Part shown: positions 1 through 12,151 of the stretch, in pieces
Numbering within the stretch: position 1 is the first letter of the stretch
How the letters are laid out: the number at the start of each line of letters is the position of its first letter
From: Gymnopilus junonius
Lineage: Eukaryota; Basidiomycota; Agaricomycetes; Agaricales; Galerinaceae
Assembly: GCA_015501075.1 (NCBI GenBank)
Contig: JADNYJ010000097.1
Coordinates: forward strand, 62,001 to 126,000
Direction: 5' to 3'
DNA length: 64,000 nucleotides
Program-made: the position numbers and the translations under genes
Notes under the pieces: generated by a model
Told to the model about the DNA's origin: nothing
Database searches by the model: none
What the model saw: only the letters and a program-made list of their open reading frames with translations

Positions 1-409
1 TACCGCCTACACCCTCAGGTGAATTCCTAGCCATTCACTCAAATATTTAACTGAGCTCATGTGGTTTGCCTGCAGTGGCGGGGTCATCTCCCATTCGAAG
101 TCGGAAGTACGGAAAGCAATATAGCAAACCTCCTAGCAGTAAAATCACGAGAAGTACGTCCGTCCACTTCCGCCGCTCAACTTGTACTTAATCCAAACAG
201 GTCAGGCACACCAGAAAGCACGAGGTATAACCGATGCGGCGTATCAGGCCCGCATGATCAATGACTACTTTATGAATGCGCAACAACCGGCGCTCCCTCC
301 AGATATCCGGCATGCGCTGGACGCTGTGGCATCCTACGTCAGAGGGCAACAGGACTGCACAGATCGCAATGCGCCATCGGACTGCGATATCGAAATGGAC
401 AATACTTGA
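1..409 (+). CDS. 3' end of an unidentified protein-coding gene
   Basis: The window opens inside a gene read left to right. Three exon pieces can be chained in phase: 1-18; an intron 19-75 (GTGAAT...CTGCAG, with a TTAAC branch site); exon 76-153; an intron that starts at GTACGT (154) and ends at AG 204-205 or AG 213-214; then a last exon to the TGA at 407-409. Both acceptors keep the same frame. The final ~65 residues are hydrophilic and end in an acidic tail (DCDIEMDNT). No domain is recognised, so no function is given. The chaining of frames across two canonical introns is the main evidence that this is real coding sequence; the N-terminal part lies outside the window. Confidence 0.55.
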
Positions 410-682
410 ATGACTAACTTCTAAATCTTACCCATGTAATACGTACTCTGCACCCCCATTCGCAGACCGGTGGATTTCTTTACTTGTAAATATCTTCTAT
501 ACTTATCTATGCTTCATATTCATACTGAATTTAAAGGACCTCAGCTGCTGCCTCTCCAAAGAATAACAAGTCACAAGTATGTTTTCCTCCTTTATCATGT
601 AAGGTGTAGTACAGGATTTGTAACAGCAGCCTTTCATCTCTGTGTGCAATTTAGATATCCAAGCACATCCACTTTACTATAT

Positions 683-756
683 GGCCGGCTAGCTCAGTTG
701 GTTAGAGCGTGGTGCTAATAACGCCAAGGTCCTGGGTTCGACCCCCATGTTGGCCA
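683..756 (+). tRNA. tRNA-Ile (anticodon AAU)
   Basis: A complete 74-nt cloverleaf is visible. The acceptor stem GGCCGGC (683-689) pairs with GTTGGCC (749-755), leaving A as discriminator. The D-arm contains AGCTCAGTTGGTTAGAGC, the anticodon stem TGGTG/CGCCA encloses the loop CTAATAA with anticodon AAT, and the T-arm has the canonical GGTTCGACCC. The internal A and B boxes needed for RNA polymerase III are intact. No intron is present. A T-rich run beginning about 20 nt downstream (near 778) could serve as the terminator. Confidence 0.97.
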
Positions 757-2702
757 ATATAACACATGCGATGAAGATTTTTTAATTTTTTTGAATTCTC
801 GGGGATGGAGGAATATTACATTATGCACTGTTTATTTTTTTCTTTTGCTGCCCTGCCACTGACTACAGCTCTGATATTTTAGTAGCACCTCACGTCCACA
901 ACGAGCATGACGAAGGCAGAGAAAAGCCCCCTAGTTTCAGTGAGTGCTCCTACGTATGTCAATTTTGGTTCCGATTTTAAATTTGGCAGGGGCATACTAA
1001 ACAGTACTTGGAAATTTGGATGGAGAGGGCAGTCTTTCAATTAGAAAGTAAAAGAATATGGGGACATAATATGATTGCCAGGGACCTTTTTGAATCCTTT
1101 TCTGGTTCTTCCATTGCGCATGCAGGTTCAGCGGATCTGGAAACCTTCATGAAGTCAGATTCTCCTGGAAGGTTCAGAGTGCTGAATGCACTGCGCATTG
1201 AAATCTTATTAGGTCATTAGTTAGTTTTAGCATTAGAACTTAGATGGCTTAGAGGATCTGGATGAGCTGGCCCAGTTGAGGGTTGTGGTTTTAGCTTTAG
1301 TAGAACATGTGTATTGTCGATGCCACGGCATGTTTACGGGAATAATGATAAGGGGCTTTCACTCAACTCCAAATTGAAGACCCGAGCGTAGCTGGATTGT
1401 CGAGTCTCTGAAGGTGGTGTTCCAGTCACGCAATCCAATACAGGGGTCGTTTATCCTTCTACTGGTGAACAATTGTTAGAAATAGTAAAACGGTCGACGC
1501 AGTTACAACTTGCAGGTAGGCATGTGCCATTGTTGACCAAGACAAAATAGAATACTTAGAGGGCTTATTATGTGGCTTGCTTAAAGCGTTGTTAACAATA
1601 CATGATCATAAATTCAATGGAAGCCACGTTATGCATCGCCATCTCCCCAATCAGAAGAGTTTCTTCCTGGAATATTCATTTGAAAGGAAGCAACTTGAAT
1701 GACGCAGCCAGTTCTTGAGCCACAGTCGGCGTCATGTATGTGATATGTAAGTGTATTTGAGGGAGAGACAGGGTATTGGGGTCGGCTGGTAGAGGAAATA
1801 GTATTGAGGGCGTGGAGTATGACAGTCATGGGCAGGGGGTCGAGGATTGAAGGTTCAAGGAAATCCTAAGGAATGCGCAAGACCAATATTTTCATGCATC
1901 GTCTTCAAGAAATCTGGGAAGGCTTACAGCGGGCGGCTGTTATGATGACGTCGTGAAACGTGCCGCTGCTGTGTGGCGCGATTCCTTATTGGGAAGTTCG
2001 GTCACTAAAAATATTTCAGGAACCCGAAGGGATTGCTTTTGAGGGTTGAAAGGCGTCTTTTGTTTTTCAATGGCCTTGTCGGTCTTGTTGTAGTCACCAA
2101 AACATAGCAGACTGCGGGTCATCTGATAGAAAAGCGATTCCAGAAGGTGGGAATCAGACTGCCAGTCATTGTTCCGCTCCCAGACTTGAAACTAGTCACA
2201 ATGATTGCTGGCAGCTGCGGGCAACTTCGAATTCGATTCAATTATGATATCTGTGTGTCAGCCTGTGTGGATAGTCTGAACCCAACACATGGCTGTTGCG
2301 TGATCAAGAGACAAGGTTCAAGGGTACATGACGGATGAATTATGAGGCTATTGATGATGGATCGCCCCAGGTAATTCCAGATTCTCCTAATTTTGAACGT
2401 TATGGGAAGTCCAACGCCACGAAAATAGCCACCCTGGCTCCAGAGGATGATGAATGCCAACCAAAAGCGTAGATACGTCGAACTAAGCTGTCCTCGGTTA
2501 TCAGTGTTGTAATGGTGAAGCTGTCCAAGAGGCAGAGTCGAGTCATTTTGAGCGCTAGAACGATGTGGAAGAGTGACTTCTAGCATATTCCAGGTAACCA
2601 GCCAAGGGGCAAACAAAGATCAACAAAGGCGCTGCCAGGAGGATACCGGCAAATGCTGTCATCCAATTATTCACCTTTCTTTCCTTGATACCACCACTAC
2701 CA
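757..2702. other. intergenic, no gene recognised
   Basis: About 1.9 kb between the tRNA and the RING gene. Only short open frames (under about 125 codons) on both strands; none starts from a convincing ATG context, shows a domain, or chains across splice sites. The last few hundred bases should hold the promoter and 5' UTR of the downstream gene. Confidence 0.5.
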
Positions 2703-5700
2703 ATGGATCCCCATCGCCCCCCACATTCACCGCCCAGCGTCCCCGATGCGCAGAACGACGCCCAGCTCGATATCCATGATAATTCTGATGCTCAGCCTGC
2801 TGTAGAGCACCTATTTGTCATCCACCCTTCTGCTGGCCCGCAGGCGCAGTCCCAGGAGTTCAGCGACATCCTGATGGAAGATCCTGGCTACGACAGCATG
2901 CCTGGGCTTTATTCAGTCAGCGACTCGGATTCTGAGGGCTCAGAGGAAGATTCAGACAGGGATGCTAACGAAGTCGAAATGCAGGCCGTCGGTGCGGACT
3001 TGGACGGTGGCCCGGTTTCTATGTTGACAGCAGATGCTGTATATAATGTCCCTAGTTCTTTCGTCCGACCTGTTCCATTTCTTCCAAATTTTTCCTCCAA
3101 TTCTTCGAACAACAATACTAGTCCAAGGCGGAACAGGCGCGCGCGCGAGGATGACGACGATGAAGAGCGAGATCGTAGGCACCCATCTCAGCGTGTAAGC
3201 AGTGCCAGCACCCCTTCTATATCTACTACATCTTCATTGAACCCGACCTCTGTTGATTCCACCCCCAATCAGTCGGCCACATCTACTCCCGCTCCTCCAC
3301 AGGCTCCACGTCCCCATGTTCACCGCCATGTCTTTCACGCCGCTATTGGCATACCCCGCCGCCAAGGCGATAATCCACTTCTCCGTTTCTACCAACACAT
3401 GAATCATGTAGATAATGACACTACTGGTAATACTCCCCCTGCTGGTCCAAGCAACACGAATGCCACTCCGATTGACAATAATGATAATAACAATAACGCG
3501 ACACCAGTGCCACCGCCACCTCAACAACAGCAGCCGGGTAGACCACCTCAGATGATCGAGGGTTTGGCCCTTTCATTTGAGTTTGGGCCAAACGGTCTTA
3601 TTTTCGAAGGACCACCAGCGCGACCAGGAGACCGACCGCAAGGCACGCCTAACAGTAACGCACAGGGTGGCCAGCCACAACCACAGCCACAACCACAACT
3701 TGCAAACCTCATGACCCAATTCCTCTCCGGAGGCGACTTTGACGGCCAGCCTATCAACATCAACCTTAATTTGGGCGATCTCGGTGCGTTTGGTTTCGGG
3801 CCCCAGAAGGACGATCCTGAAAGGGCCAAGAAACTGGTGGATGGACTGGAAGAAGTGCCTGTAGGATTGGTGAGGAGGCTCGAGAGAGTTGGAGGGACCG
3901 GAGGCGGGATGGGTCAGGATGCGAACGCCGGTGGAGATGCTGGTTGTGCAATTTGTTGGGATAAGCTTCTGGATGGCGATGGTGAAGGGTTTGGGAAGGA
4001 GAAAGATACGTCGGAGGATTCCAACGAGGAAGACAGCACTTCCGAAGATGAATCGACAGAGGGCTCATCGTCAACGTCTTCAGAAACGGAGACTCGGCAC
4101 AAGTACCCTAAGATCGTCTCCCTGCCCTGTGCCCACGTATTCCACGCTGATTGCCTCATCCCATGGTTCTCGAGGCCGCACCATACGACTTGCCCGACTT
4201 GCAGGTTCAATATAGATCCTGACAATTTGACCTACGTTTCTGCATCAAGAAGACGAAGGGAGCAAGAGCAAAGGAGAGCTACTGAGGGCGGCGCGAATGC
4301 CGAGGGGAGCAACGGTAATAATGACGGTGCCAACAATAACAATAATGAGGGGACTAACAATGGACAAGGCGGTCCTGATACCCAGACCGACCGTTTGAGA
4401 AGCTTCGGGGATTTGCTTGACAGGCTTGAAAGTCTTATCCCTCCTGCTCCCGTTCCTCCCGCCCCTACTACTGGAGCCGTTCCCCAGACCCAGACCCCAG
4501 CTACCAATGCAGCACCTGCTCCTGCACCTGGTGCAGGTATTCAAGGACCTGGCTTACAGTCGACAACGATCCAGACGCCACAGGGCTTGGTTAACGTTAT
4601 TCAAGTTCCTATTCCAATAGTTATTCCCGTTCAGATTCCTGCGAACGCTGGCGCAGCTGGCGGTACACCCGCACCTACTGCCCCTATTCCAGCTGCGGCT
4701 CCGGTATCGGCTGCTGGTGATGCGGCTGTACAAGCCCAAGCCCCGCAGCAACCTCAAGCTCATGGTCCTCAGCCTCAACAGCAGCAGCAGCAACAACCTC
4801 AAGGAGAGTTCGCGCGGTTCTTGTCTGGTCTCTTCCAACAGGTCCTTGGCGCCGGTGCTGCTGCTCAGGGTGCGCCTCTGCCTCAAGGACAGGCAGCTCA
4901 ATCTCAACAGCCTCAACCTCAGGCTACTGGTGCAGCACCCCAGCAAGGTGAATTGAATACTTTGTTGAGGTCATTGAGTTTGAACGGCGGTGCTGACCAC
5001 CCATCTTTTGCAGGTCCTGCAGCCGCCACTACTGCTAATTTTCCGTCGCTGCCATTTCCTACCTGGTTCTCTGGGTTCCCTTTCCAACCTCAAGCTCAAC
5101 CTGCCAACTCGCCTCCTCCCGCAGGTAGCGATGCTAACAATTCCAACAACAACCACACTTCAACAGCCACCCAAACTAACGACGCCTCCACTAGTACACC
5201 TCAACCTCCAGCTACTGCACCCCAACAGCCTCCAGGCCTTCCTCCTCCCGTTAATCCATTCACTCATCGCCCTGGCGTGTTGGGCTACACTATTGATATG
5301 ATCTTCAACGGTCCTATGCCTAATATGCCCGGTATGCCTGGGCTTCCGATATTTGCGGCTCCACCGCCCGCTTTCACTAATTCTGCCGGTGCAGGTGGTA
5401 ATGGTCCAGCGGCCGCAGCTGCTGCTCCCAGAGGTACGCGTCCTCGTGCGATGTCGCTTCCTCCAGAAGCAACCTTTATCGAGGGTATGGGGATGGTACT
5501 TGACGATGATGATGACATGGATAATGCTCCTGGTGAGGCTGGACAGGGCGAAGGACAGGGTGAAGGAGATTTGGGGAGAATGATGAATCTCGATGATATT
5601 CTAGGCCTGATAGCTGATGATGAACAAGAGGAACAGGCTGAAATGGATGCGTTTGCTAATGCTATCGCCGCTGCCGCCGCTCAACATGGTCAACCTGGAG

Positions 5701-6557
5701 CTCAGACTCAACCTCAGGCTCAGGCTGCTGCTGGCCAACCTCAACCACAACAACCCCTACAAGGGCAACCTCAGCAAGGCCAACAGCAACAGCAACAAAG
5801 AGGCCCGCGGGGATATCATATATTCCCTGGCCTGCCGCCTTTCTTGGCTGGCGCTCCTGGTGTTCACGTCGCCACTGGATCTGGGCGGACGATGCAGGAA
5901 GCGTTGGCACAAATGTTTGGTGGTGGGTTTAGGCCTCAGCAACCGCAGGCGCAAGGTGCTCAGTCCCCACCTCAGGCGAATGGCCAGCAACAGCTACAGC
6001 AGCCCCAGCCAATGCTCGGTGCAGCTCCTGCCCAAGTTCAAGCTTCACAACAACAAGAGCCTCAACAGCAGCAAGTTCCTCCAGCTGCAGCTGGTGTTCC
6101 TCCACCGTTCCGAATGTTCACTTCATTCGCTGATCTCTTCGGAGGTGGTGCTCTTGAGCGGGATAATAGGCCCAAGAGGGCGTGGACGTTGCCACCAGCT
6201 CCTGGTCCCACTCTTCGACAAAGGATAGAGCGGAAGGAGCGCGAGGCCGGCTTGAGGTGCTTCGATGTCAGCTGTGGGGTTGGACCTTCCGATGAAGAGC
6301 CTTTCGGGGCGAGTGAAGGCGAGGGTGGCAAGCAGGTGTCGATCATGTCTATGGCTGATCATACTGCATTGATGTGTGGGCATACGTTCCACAATACGTG
6401 TTTGGTCAGTGCCGAGAGGGTTGCGCTTAGTGCGAAGGGTGCGGAGGGGGTCGTGGAAACTGGAGATGGACAGGTTGAGGTTTTGTGTCCTATTTGTAGG
6501 GGAGCTGGGTGTGTGAGTCGGGCGGAGTGGGATGCGGGTGTCGAGGCTCTTGCTTGA
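2703..6557 (+). CDS. large Gln/Pro-rich protein with two RING-type zinc fingers (putative E3 ubiquitin ligase)
   Basis: A single uninterrupted frame of 1284 codons; the first ATG is 2703 (MDPHRPP), and the frame upstream of it has no ATG. Residues about 415-500 form a RING-H2 finger: CAIC, a ~45-residue Ser/Glu/Asp-rich insert, then CAHVFHADC, W and CPTC. A second, less regular finger lies at about 1186-1270: CFDVSC, a long spacer, CGHTFHNTC, then CPIC. The rest is low complexity: acidic N-terminus, poly-Asn stretches, and long Gln/Pro/Ala runs (many QPQ repeats). RING fingers recruit E2 enzymes, so a ubiquitin-ligase role is the family expectation; substrate and location are not readable. 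Lack of introns is unusual beside its exon-rich neighbours. The fingers are clear; the ligase function is inferred. Confidence 0.85.
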   Translation: MDPHRPPHSPPSVPDAQNDAQLDIHDNSDAQPAVEHLFVIHPSAGPQAQSQEFSDILMEDPGYDSMPGLYSVSDSDSEGSEEDSDRDANEVEMQAVGADLDGGPVSMLTADAVYNVPSSFVRPVPFLPNFSSNSSNNNTSPRRNRRAREDDDDEERDRRHPSQRVSSASTPSISTTSSLNPTSVDSTPNQSATSTPAPPQAPRPHVHRHVFHAAIGIPRRQGDNPLLRFYQHMNHVDNDTTGNTPPAGPSNTNATPIDNNDNNNNATPVPPPPQQQQPGRPPQMIEGLALSFEFGPNGLIFEGPPARPGDRPQGTPNSNAQGGQPQPQPQPQLANLMTQFLSGGDFDGQPININLNLGDLGAFGFGPQKDDPERAKKLVDGLEEVPVGLVRRLERVGGTGGGMGQDANAGGDAGCAICWDKLLDGDGEGFGKEKDTSEDSNEEDSTSEDESTEGSSSTSSETETRHKYPKIVSLPCAHVFHADCLIPWFSRPHHTTCPTCRFNIDPDNLTYVSASRRRREQEQRRATEGGANAEGSNGNNDGANNNNNEGTNNGQGGPDTQTDRLRSFGDLLDRLESLIPPAPVPPAPTTGAVPQTQTPATNAAPAPAPGAGIQGPGLQSTTIQTPQGLVNVIQVPIPIVIPVQIPANAGAAGGTPAPTAPIPAAAPVSAAGDAAVQAQAPQQPQAHGPQPQQQQQQQPQGEFARFLSGLFQQVLGAGAAAQGAPLPQGQAAQSQQPQPQATGAAPQQGELNTLLRSLSLNGGADHPSFAGPAAATTANFPSLPFPTWFSGFPFQPQAQPANSPPPAGSDANNSNNNHTSTATQTNDASTSTPQPPATAPQQPPGLPPPVNPFTHRPGVLGYTIDMIFNGPMPNMPGMPGLPIFAAPPPAFTNSAGAGGNGPAAAAAAPRGTRPRAMSLPPEATFIEGMGMVLDDDDDMDNAPGEAGQGEGQGEGDLGRMMNLDDILGLIADDEQEEQAEMDAFANAIAAAAAQHGQPGAQTQPQAQAAAGQPQPQQPLQGQPQQGQQQQQQRGPRGYHIFPGLPPFLAGAPGVHVATGSGRTMQEALAQMFGGGFRPQQPQAQGAQSPPQANGQQQLQQPQPMLGAAPAQVQASQQQEPQQQQVPPAAAGVPPPFRMFTSFADLFGGGALERDNRPKRAWTLPPAPGPTLRQRIERKEREAGLRCFDVSCGVGPSDEEPFGASEGEGGKQVSIMSMADHTALMCGHTFHNTCLVSAERVALSAKGAEGVVETGDGQVEVLCPICRGAGCVSRAEWDAGVEALA

Positions 6558-9500
6558 GCGCGGTGATGATGACGATGATGATCCCTAATGTCTTTGCTGC
6601 CTGTACTTGTTTTTCTCTTTGCAACACCTTTTTTCTTCTCGTCGACTGTTTCCATCTCGTCTATTATTCCCTTTGTGCAACCTCATTCCATTCCATTTCT
6701 TTTCCATTGTGGTCATCTGTAATTGTGTTGATAATTTCTTGTAAGTGCAGCCTCTTATTATTACTCATGGATACCCAGTGTTGACGAGCTCTTTCTCATG
6801 GATAGAGACCCAAACCACATATCTGCACTTGCAATTACACTGTATCACCAATCATTCAACTACTCGCACTACGCACCACCCACATTGCACGATATCTATT
6901 ATTCACTTCCAATCTTGCAGTTTCCTCACTTCTCTTCAATCCATCTTTGGACGATTACCCATACCCATATTGTACGATAACGATAATTAGACTGCTCAGT
7001 AATGATAGATAGACAAGCTCAAGAGTCAAGGTTCAAAACAAGCATTTATCCATCTCATCTTTGCACGACACTCGTTATCGAAGTTTACACTCCTCATCGA
7101 CGTCCACATTTCCTTGTTCTGTGGCTCATACCTTTTCTTCTTTTTTCTTCCATATATAACTGAATGTACGGTCGCAGTATTTATTTGCACAGTCGTAAAA
7201 AGTCAATGAAAATGTACTCTACCCGAATCTTGCAATCACAATGTCATTGCATTTGTTTCGTAATGAGATTCGGAACTTTCTGGAGTCAGGTAAGATACAG
7301 ATAAAAATTCTTTTTCTGATCCTTGAGTTTTTGCCTTTTTCTCCTGCATTGGAGGCTGAGGTTTTATCATGATGAGTAATTGGGGTGTAAATTCTCTTGG
7401 GAAACGAAATTGCTCTCTTCAGTGCTTGTGACTCAACTCGACGCGAAGATATCGAGTCCCGGATTGCACCTCTGATTAAATTAAAAGTAAACAACTGAGG
7501 ACGTAAAAAAACCTGCTGAAAAGCTCAAATGAGCCTTCTTTACTTGCCTATCACCCTAATTAGTCTACATCGTATACACGAGGCTCTCAAGTGCCCCTAT
7601 TCCCGCTTTCCCGGCACGCCCGAGACGCGTTAACGCCGTCACGTGAGATTCTATTAAAGTCGGCGCAGCTGCGCGGCAAGGAGCGGGGGCCATATGGGGA
7701 CGTTTCTCGCCTCCTGCCACCAAATCCTAGTAAAGCACTGGCAACAATGCACTGCATTGCTCAGGGTTACTCGGGATGAGTCACTGGCGCTGCGTGCTGT
7801 GTGCGTGGCTTATTTTCGTGGCTGGGGTTAAGGGCGACGGTTTCTCAATTTCTCCATTCTTCCTTGTTCTTTCCTACATCATTGTCTTCAGCTCAAAATT
7901 TTGGGGTGGATTGCGTACTGGATAACCTACGGGGCCTTGTGTGCGGTAAATTTTCTCAAGACAACATATGGGAGAGGATCCGACGAGGGCGAAAGCACAG
8001 GAGTACTTGGTAGGCGCCCTAAATTCCTATCGGTTGTTACCATTCTTTGCTGCTTTTAATACGCGACTTGTGGTACCAGTCAGATCGTCAAAAGGAAAAC
8101 AGCCGGAGGTAGCCAATACTTTGAAGCTGCTGTGTTGATTTCGATATTCTTTCTGGCGTTCTTTCTTTACGGAACGATCCAGCTGATATTCCAGGCTGAT
8201 CATGACCTGCCAGCCTCCCGGGTATTCATTGCTCTTTCCTGCTTCTGTGCTTTGCTAAACCGAAATATCATTCTGACGCTCTAGTTCTGTGCATAGGAAA
8301 CACTCCATCATACCCGCAATCAACATCTGTGTATATGAGCCTGCTGAGGCGTGGTACTGCCATGCTTTCAACGCAAGGCTTATTTTGATCGCGGTGCGCT
8401 CGCATGTTCATTTCGTTTTGGCTTTTCTCCCATATTCTAATCGTGGAGAAATCAAAGTTCTTGAAGTTTGCCGTATATGTCTATTGCATCAGTGTTCTTC
8501 TAAGGCATTGGCTTGCTTTTTTTTGTGCCTTGGTATCTTGGTACCAGTCGAACGGCTACTCTGAGCTTCTTTGAAGAGGAACCTCCCCATCGGAAAGGCG
8601 CATATATTTAGGTAAATTCGAATTCGGGTTTCCATTTTTTTTTCGAGGCCATTTCTGAAGACCATATCTCTCTAGGCATTTTGTGGACTGCGTCATAACT
8701 GCAAGATTTAGTCTAGCAATCCCGATTGTTTTTCCGCACCGATTGGCGCTCATGAAATTATCCGTTGCGGACCGAGCGATTGAATGTTGGATGCCTTTCT
8801 TGGACCTCAGTCGTGTTGACCTCAGGCGTTTCTTCCCCTCATCGTCGTCCTTCTATTCATCGAGCTTCAACGTGAGGAACCATTCAAAAATGCACCCTTC
8901 TCTAGACTCAATTCGGATTTACTCAACCATCTTGACTGTCGTCACTTTTCCACTCCAGAATCTTCTAGGGCATTCATTTCCTGCTATCGATTGCCAAAAC
9001 TCCGCTGTCATCGTTCTTGGGAGAAGACCCTGTGGTCTATCACACGACCTGCTAATCCATTTGGCACGTTCTTCCGCCGTTCTAACGTTCTATCGCGTAC
9101 TGTGGAAGAGGTTCCCGGAAACGTATCGATTAATTCCAATTGACATATTATTTCAATGGTGAGCGGAAAGCCGTTGGTTCCGGTAAAGGCTTAACCTGAC
9201 ACTTTATTTTACTAACAACAACTGGTGCATACATTATCAAGGGGGTGGTTTAAACAAAGCACTGCGACGACTATGAGTTACAATTACAAGCCATTGGCCG
9301 GTGCTATGAGAGACTGAGCTCGCAAGTCCATTGCAAAAGATATGACTGGAGGGTTGATGGCGGAGACGGGGAAAAATGAAGCAACTACTCGTACAAAAAT
9401 TGCATAAAGGAGTGTGTGCGATTGGGCTCTGAGGTAAGTGGAGACAGCAATATATGAAAGGGATTATTTAGAAAAATATGCGCATATTAGGCGAATTTCG

Positions 9501-9664
9501 AAGAATAACAAGTCATCAAGAGGTCGTCGCACGGCGTGATATGATGGTGGGTATGCAAGGAAACTTCATGAAGAAAATGCGAAGAGAATAAAATGCAGCA
9601 AAGCGAGAAAAGGAAAGAAAAAAAAGAATAAGAAACGAAGACGACGAAGAGGGGTATGTCCAGA
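6558..9664. other. intergenic, no gene recognised
   Basis: About 3.1 kb. The first ~400 bases are pyrimidine-rich and read like the 3' UTR of the RING gene. A perfect CACGTG E-box sits at about 7641. The longest open frame (near 8683-9162, plus strand) opens with GTG and has no recognisable domain or codon pattern, so it is not annotated as a gene. The 3' UTR of the DUF6699 gene probably occupies the last ~180 bases. Confidence 0.45.
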
Positions 9665-12151
9665 TCAGCGGCCTTCGTCAAAGAGCAGCTCGTACGTCCA
9701 GGCTTGCCCGGGAACGGGGATGAGGCCTTTGAAGATCCTTCGTCCTCTCAATAAGTCGATGCGCAGCATACCCTTCCTCTCCTCGAGGTGATCAAACTCA
9801 GGACTGTCACGGCATCGTTGAAGGTACGCGCGCCGGCACTTCTCGATGTAGTCCTCTCCCAACTCCCTCAATTCCTGATGTGTCAAAGGCATAGAATAGG
9901 TATCATAAATCGCCCTGAAGATGTCGATGACGCGAAGGCTAGTATCCGGCCGCCTGAGGTAGATTGGCCATCTGGGAAGCTTCTTGCAAATGATGGTCAT
10001 ACTTCTGATGGTGGCACTGACGGAGACGGGCATGACTTCCTCCTCACGAGTGAGAGGCTCATTTATCAGGTCTCGCCTGACCTTGACAGCGTAACGTGGA
10101 ATGCGAGGATTGAAGCCAGCGTCGTAATACACCAAGGGGTCGGGATTATGTCTTCGCTTGTCGTATTCGATTAGAGGCCAGGCAAGTTTCCCGTGCTTAG
10201 AGGGGTTGCCAGCCTGCCACCGCCACACTTCCTCGACCGCTGCCAAAAAAAAAAAAGGTCAGTAATGAAATAAAGTTGAATCATGAGGAAAAGTGACCTT
10301 CCAGATAATCAGGATCCTTGTAGTAGGGTGGGAGATAGCTGGAGACATGGCCTTGTTGACTAGCTCTCCGGGAACGTAGGTCGTTGCGGAACGAGCGAGA
10401 ATCATGATTCACGGCTGTGTAGACATGGTCAGCTTTGGTGGTTATCAACAGAACGCGCGCACTTACAAACACCGTGTTCGTCCGCAGGAGAAGGGGTCGC
10501 ACTCGAATTACTGTGCCCAAACGCAGTAGGGCCTTCAGATTACATTAGTTTGTGGCGTGGTACTTCCCCCCTAGACATGACTTACCGTACACAGGTCTAG
10601 CCTGATGTGGTTGTGAGTGCGGGTGCGGGTGCGAGGACCAGCCTCGGTTCATTTCTATAAGATGTAAGTAAGATCATAATGACGAAGAAGAGCTTAGGCC
10701 CACCTTGCTCTTTTTCCTTCTTTTCTCGCTCCTTCTGCTCTCGCTCCTGCCGTTCTCGTTGTTCCTCCAGCCATGCCTTTGATGGGATTGTCGCCACTGA
10801 AGTACGATCAGGCGGTCAATCTGGCGTTCTCAACACAACATGGACAATAACAAATACCTCGTATCGGGTTCAAGATACCTGTGAAGCTCGTGAGCAAAAA
10901 CGAGGAAAGGAAAAATGTCGGGAGGTAAGTACCTGGCTTTTTTCGATATGCTTCATTTTCTGAATAATATGCTGTCTCTGTAGTCACAGTAAGCATGATA
11001 TCAATCATCTATCAAACAGACTTCAGCACCTTGCCCACCCTTCAGCGCCGACTTGACTGCCTTCATTGCTGGTGCCTTCTTCAGGGCAGATTTCAATGCT
11101 CCTGAAGGTTTTGGTCAGCAATGATGTTTTCTCGGATAACAATGTGCCTACCTTTCTGCTCAGGATCGATGACTGGCACTTGCCCTTTCGGCGCTGTTGA
11201 CGGTATCATTAGCATCTGTCCCGAAAGGAAGAAAATGTCAAGAAACTGACGTTCAACCGGCACTGGCTTCCAATCTTCGAAATCGACTACGTCCTTGGAA
11301 GAGCCTTCCACATCGCCACTTCGTTAGTGTAGAAGGCATCGGAAATTACTACGGGGCTTACCTCTTTTCGGTGGCGGGCAGAGGGGTCTCGTCGTTTCTG
11401 TTCCTCGAGATCCTCGAGATAAGCCTTGGAAGGTACTATGGCCATGTTAGCACCGGATGGCGGCGATCCTCACTGCTGATGAACTCACCTGGTCGCGTCT
11501 TCTTCTTGGTTACAATCTTAGAGTGCCTCTCCTCCGGATGCTCATACTCGGGGCCTTGGACTGGTATCTTCGTCGTCAGTTCACGATAATGACTTGGCTT
11601 TGGAAGCCACGTACGCATCCTCTGGATTGTTGGATCGACGGCGTTGTTACGGATTTGCTCCTCCAAGAACTGAGCGGAGGGGACTGGGGAAGAAGTGAAG
11701 ATTGATGGAAGCCACAGAACATGTGGAAAATAACCAACCGGAAATGGGGGCTCGCGGTTCATGCAATCCTAACCAATTAGGTTCGTCTACCGGAATAAAC
11801 GGTCCTTGGGAAGGATGAGGCCGAATCGGGCGCGGGGCTTATAATTAATCATTAATTTCGACTATCGATATGAAGGTGGCGTTGAAAAAACATACCCTCA
11901 ACATGGCGTACCGGCGTCGAGACGGTACGCGACCTTGAGTGGTGATAGTGCCGCGAGTCGTACATAGGCGTAGTCCCCCGTCCGTCTGTGGTTACGTTCT
12001 GCAACAAGAGGTTGATGGGTGGCGTATGGCTATATGAGGCTGGGATGGCCATAGGGGAGAATTGCCCATCCGGGAGGGCTACGCTTGTCAGTCTCGGAGT
12101 CTTGGGCTCATAGGGCGATGCCTTCTTGCTGCGCTTTCCCCACTTGAACAT
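9665..12151 (-). CDS. DUF6699 domain protein, 14 exons
   Basis: Fourteen exons chain in phase to a 567-residue protein: 12151-11896, 11768-11739, 11683-11489, 11435-11362, 11293-11251, 11193-11152, 11101-11022, 10975-10933, 10878-10858, 10796-10704, 10654-10586, 10532-10467, 10414-10298, 10239-9665. The start ATG gives MFKWGKRSKKASPYEP. The last exon is a DUF6699 domain, a basidiomycete family of unknown function: PLVYYDAGF, then WPIYLRRPD, a helix around PLTHQELREL, and a basic DLLRGRRIFKGL motif before an aromatic end. The middle is rich in charged coil (EREQKEREKKEKEQ). The motif PSKA[YW]LE occurs twice, in exons 4 and 10. The tiny exons 2 and 9 and the donor GTTGGT of intron 2 are the least certain parts; no frame break is needed. 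Confidence 0.82.

Noticed and set aside
2685..2702. Six extra codons upstream of the RING gene start
   Set aside because: They open with TTG and contain no ATG; the first ATG is 2703.
8683..9162. Open frame of about 160 codons, plus strand
   Set aside because: Opens with GTG, no domain, no supporting splice pattern; taken as chance.
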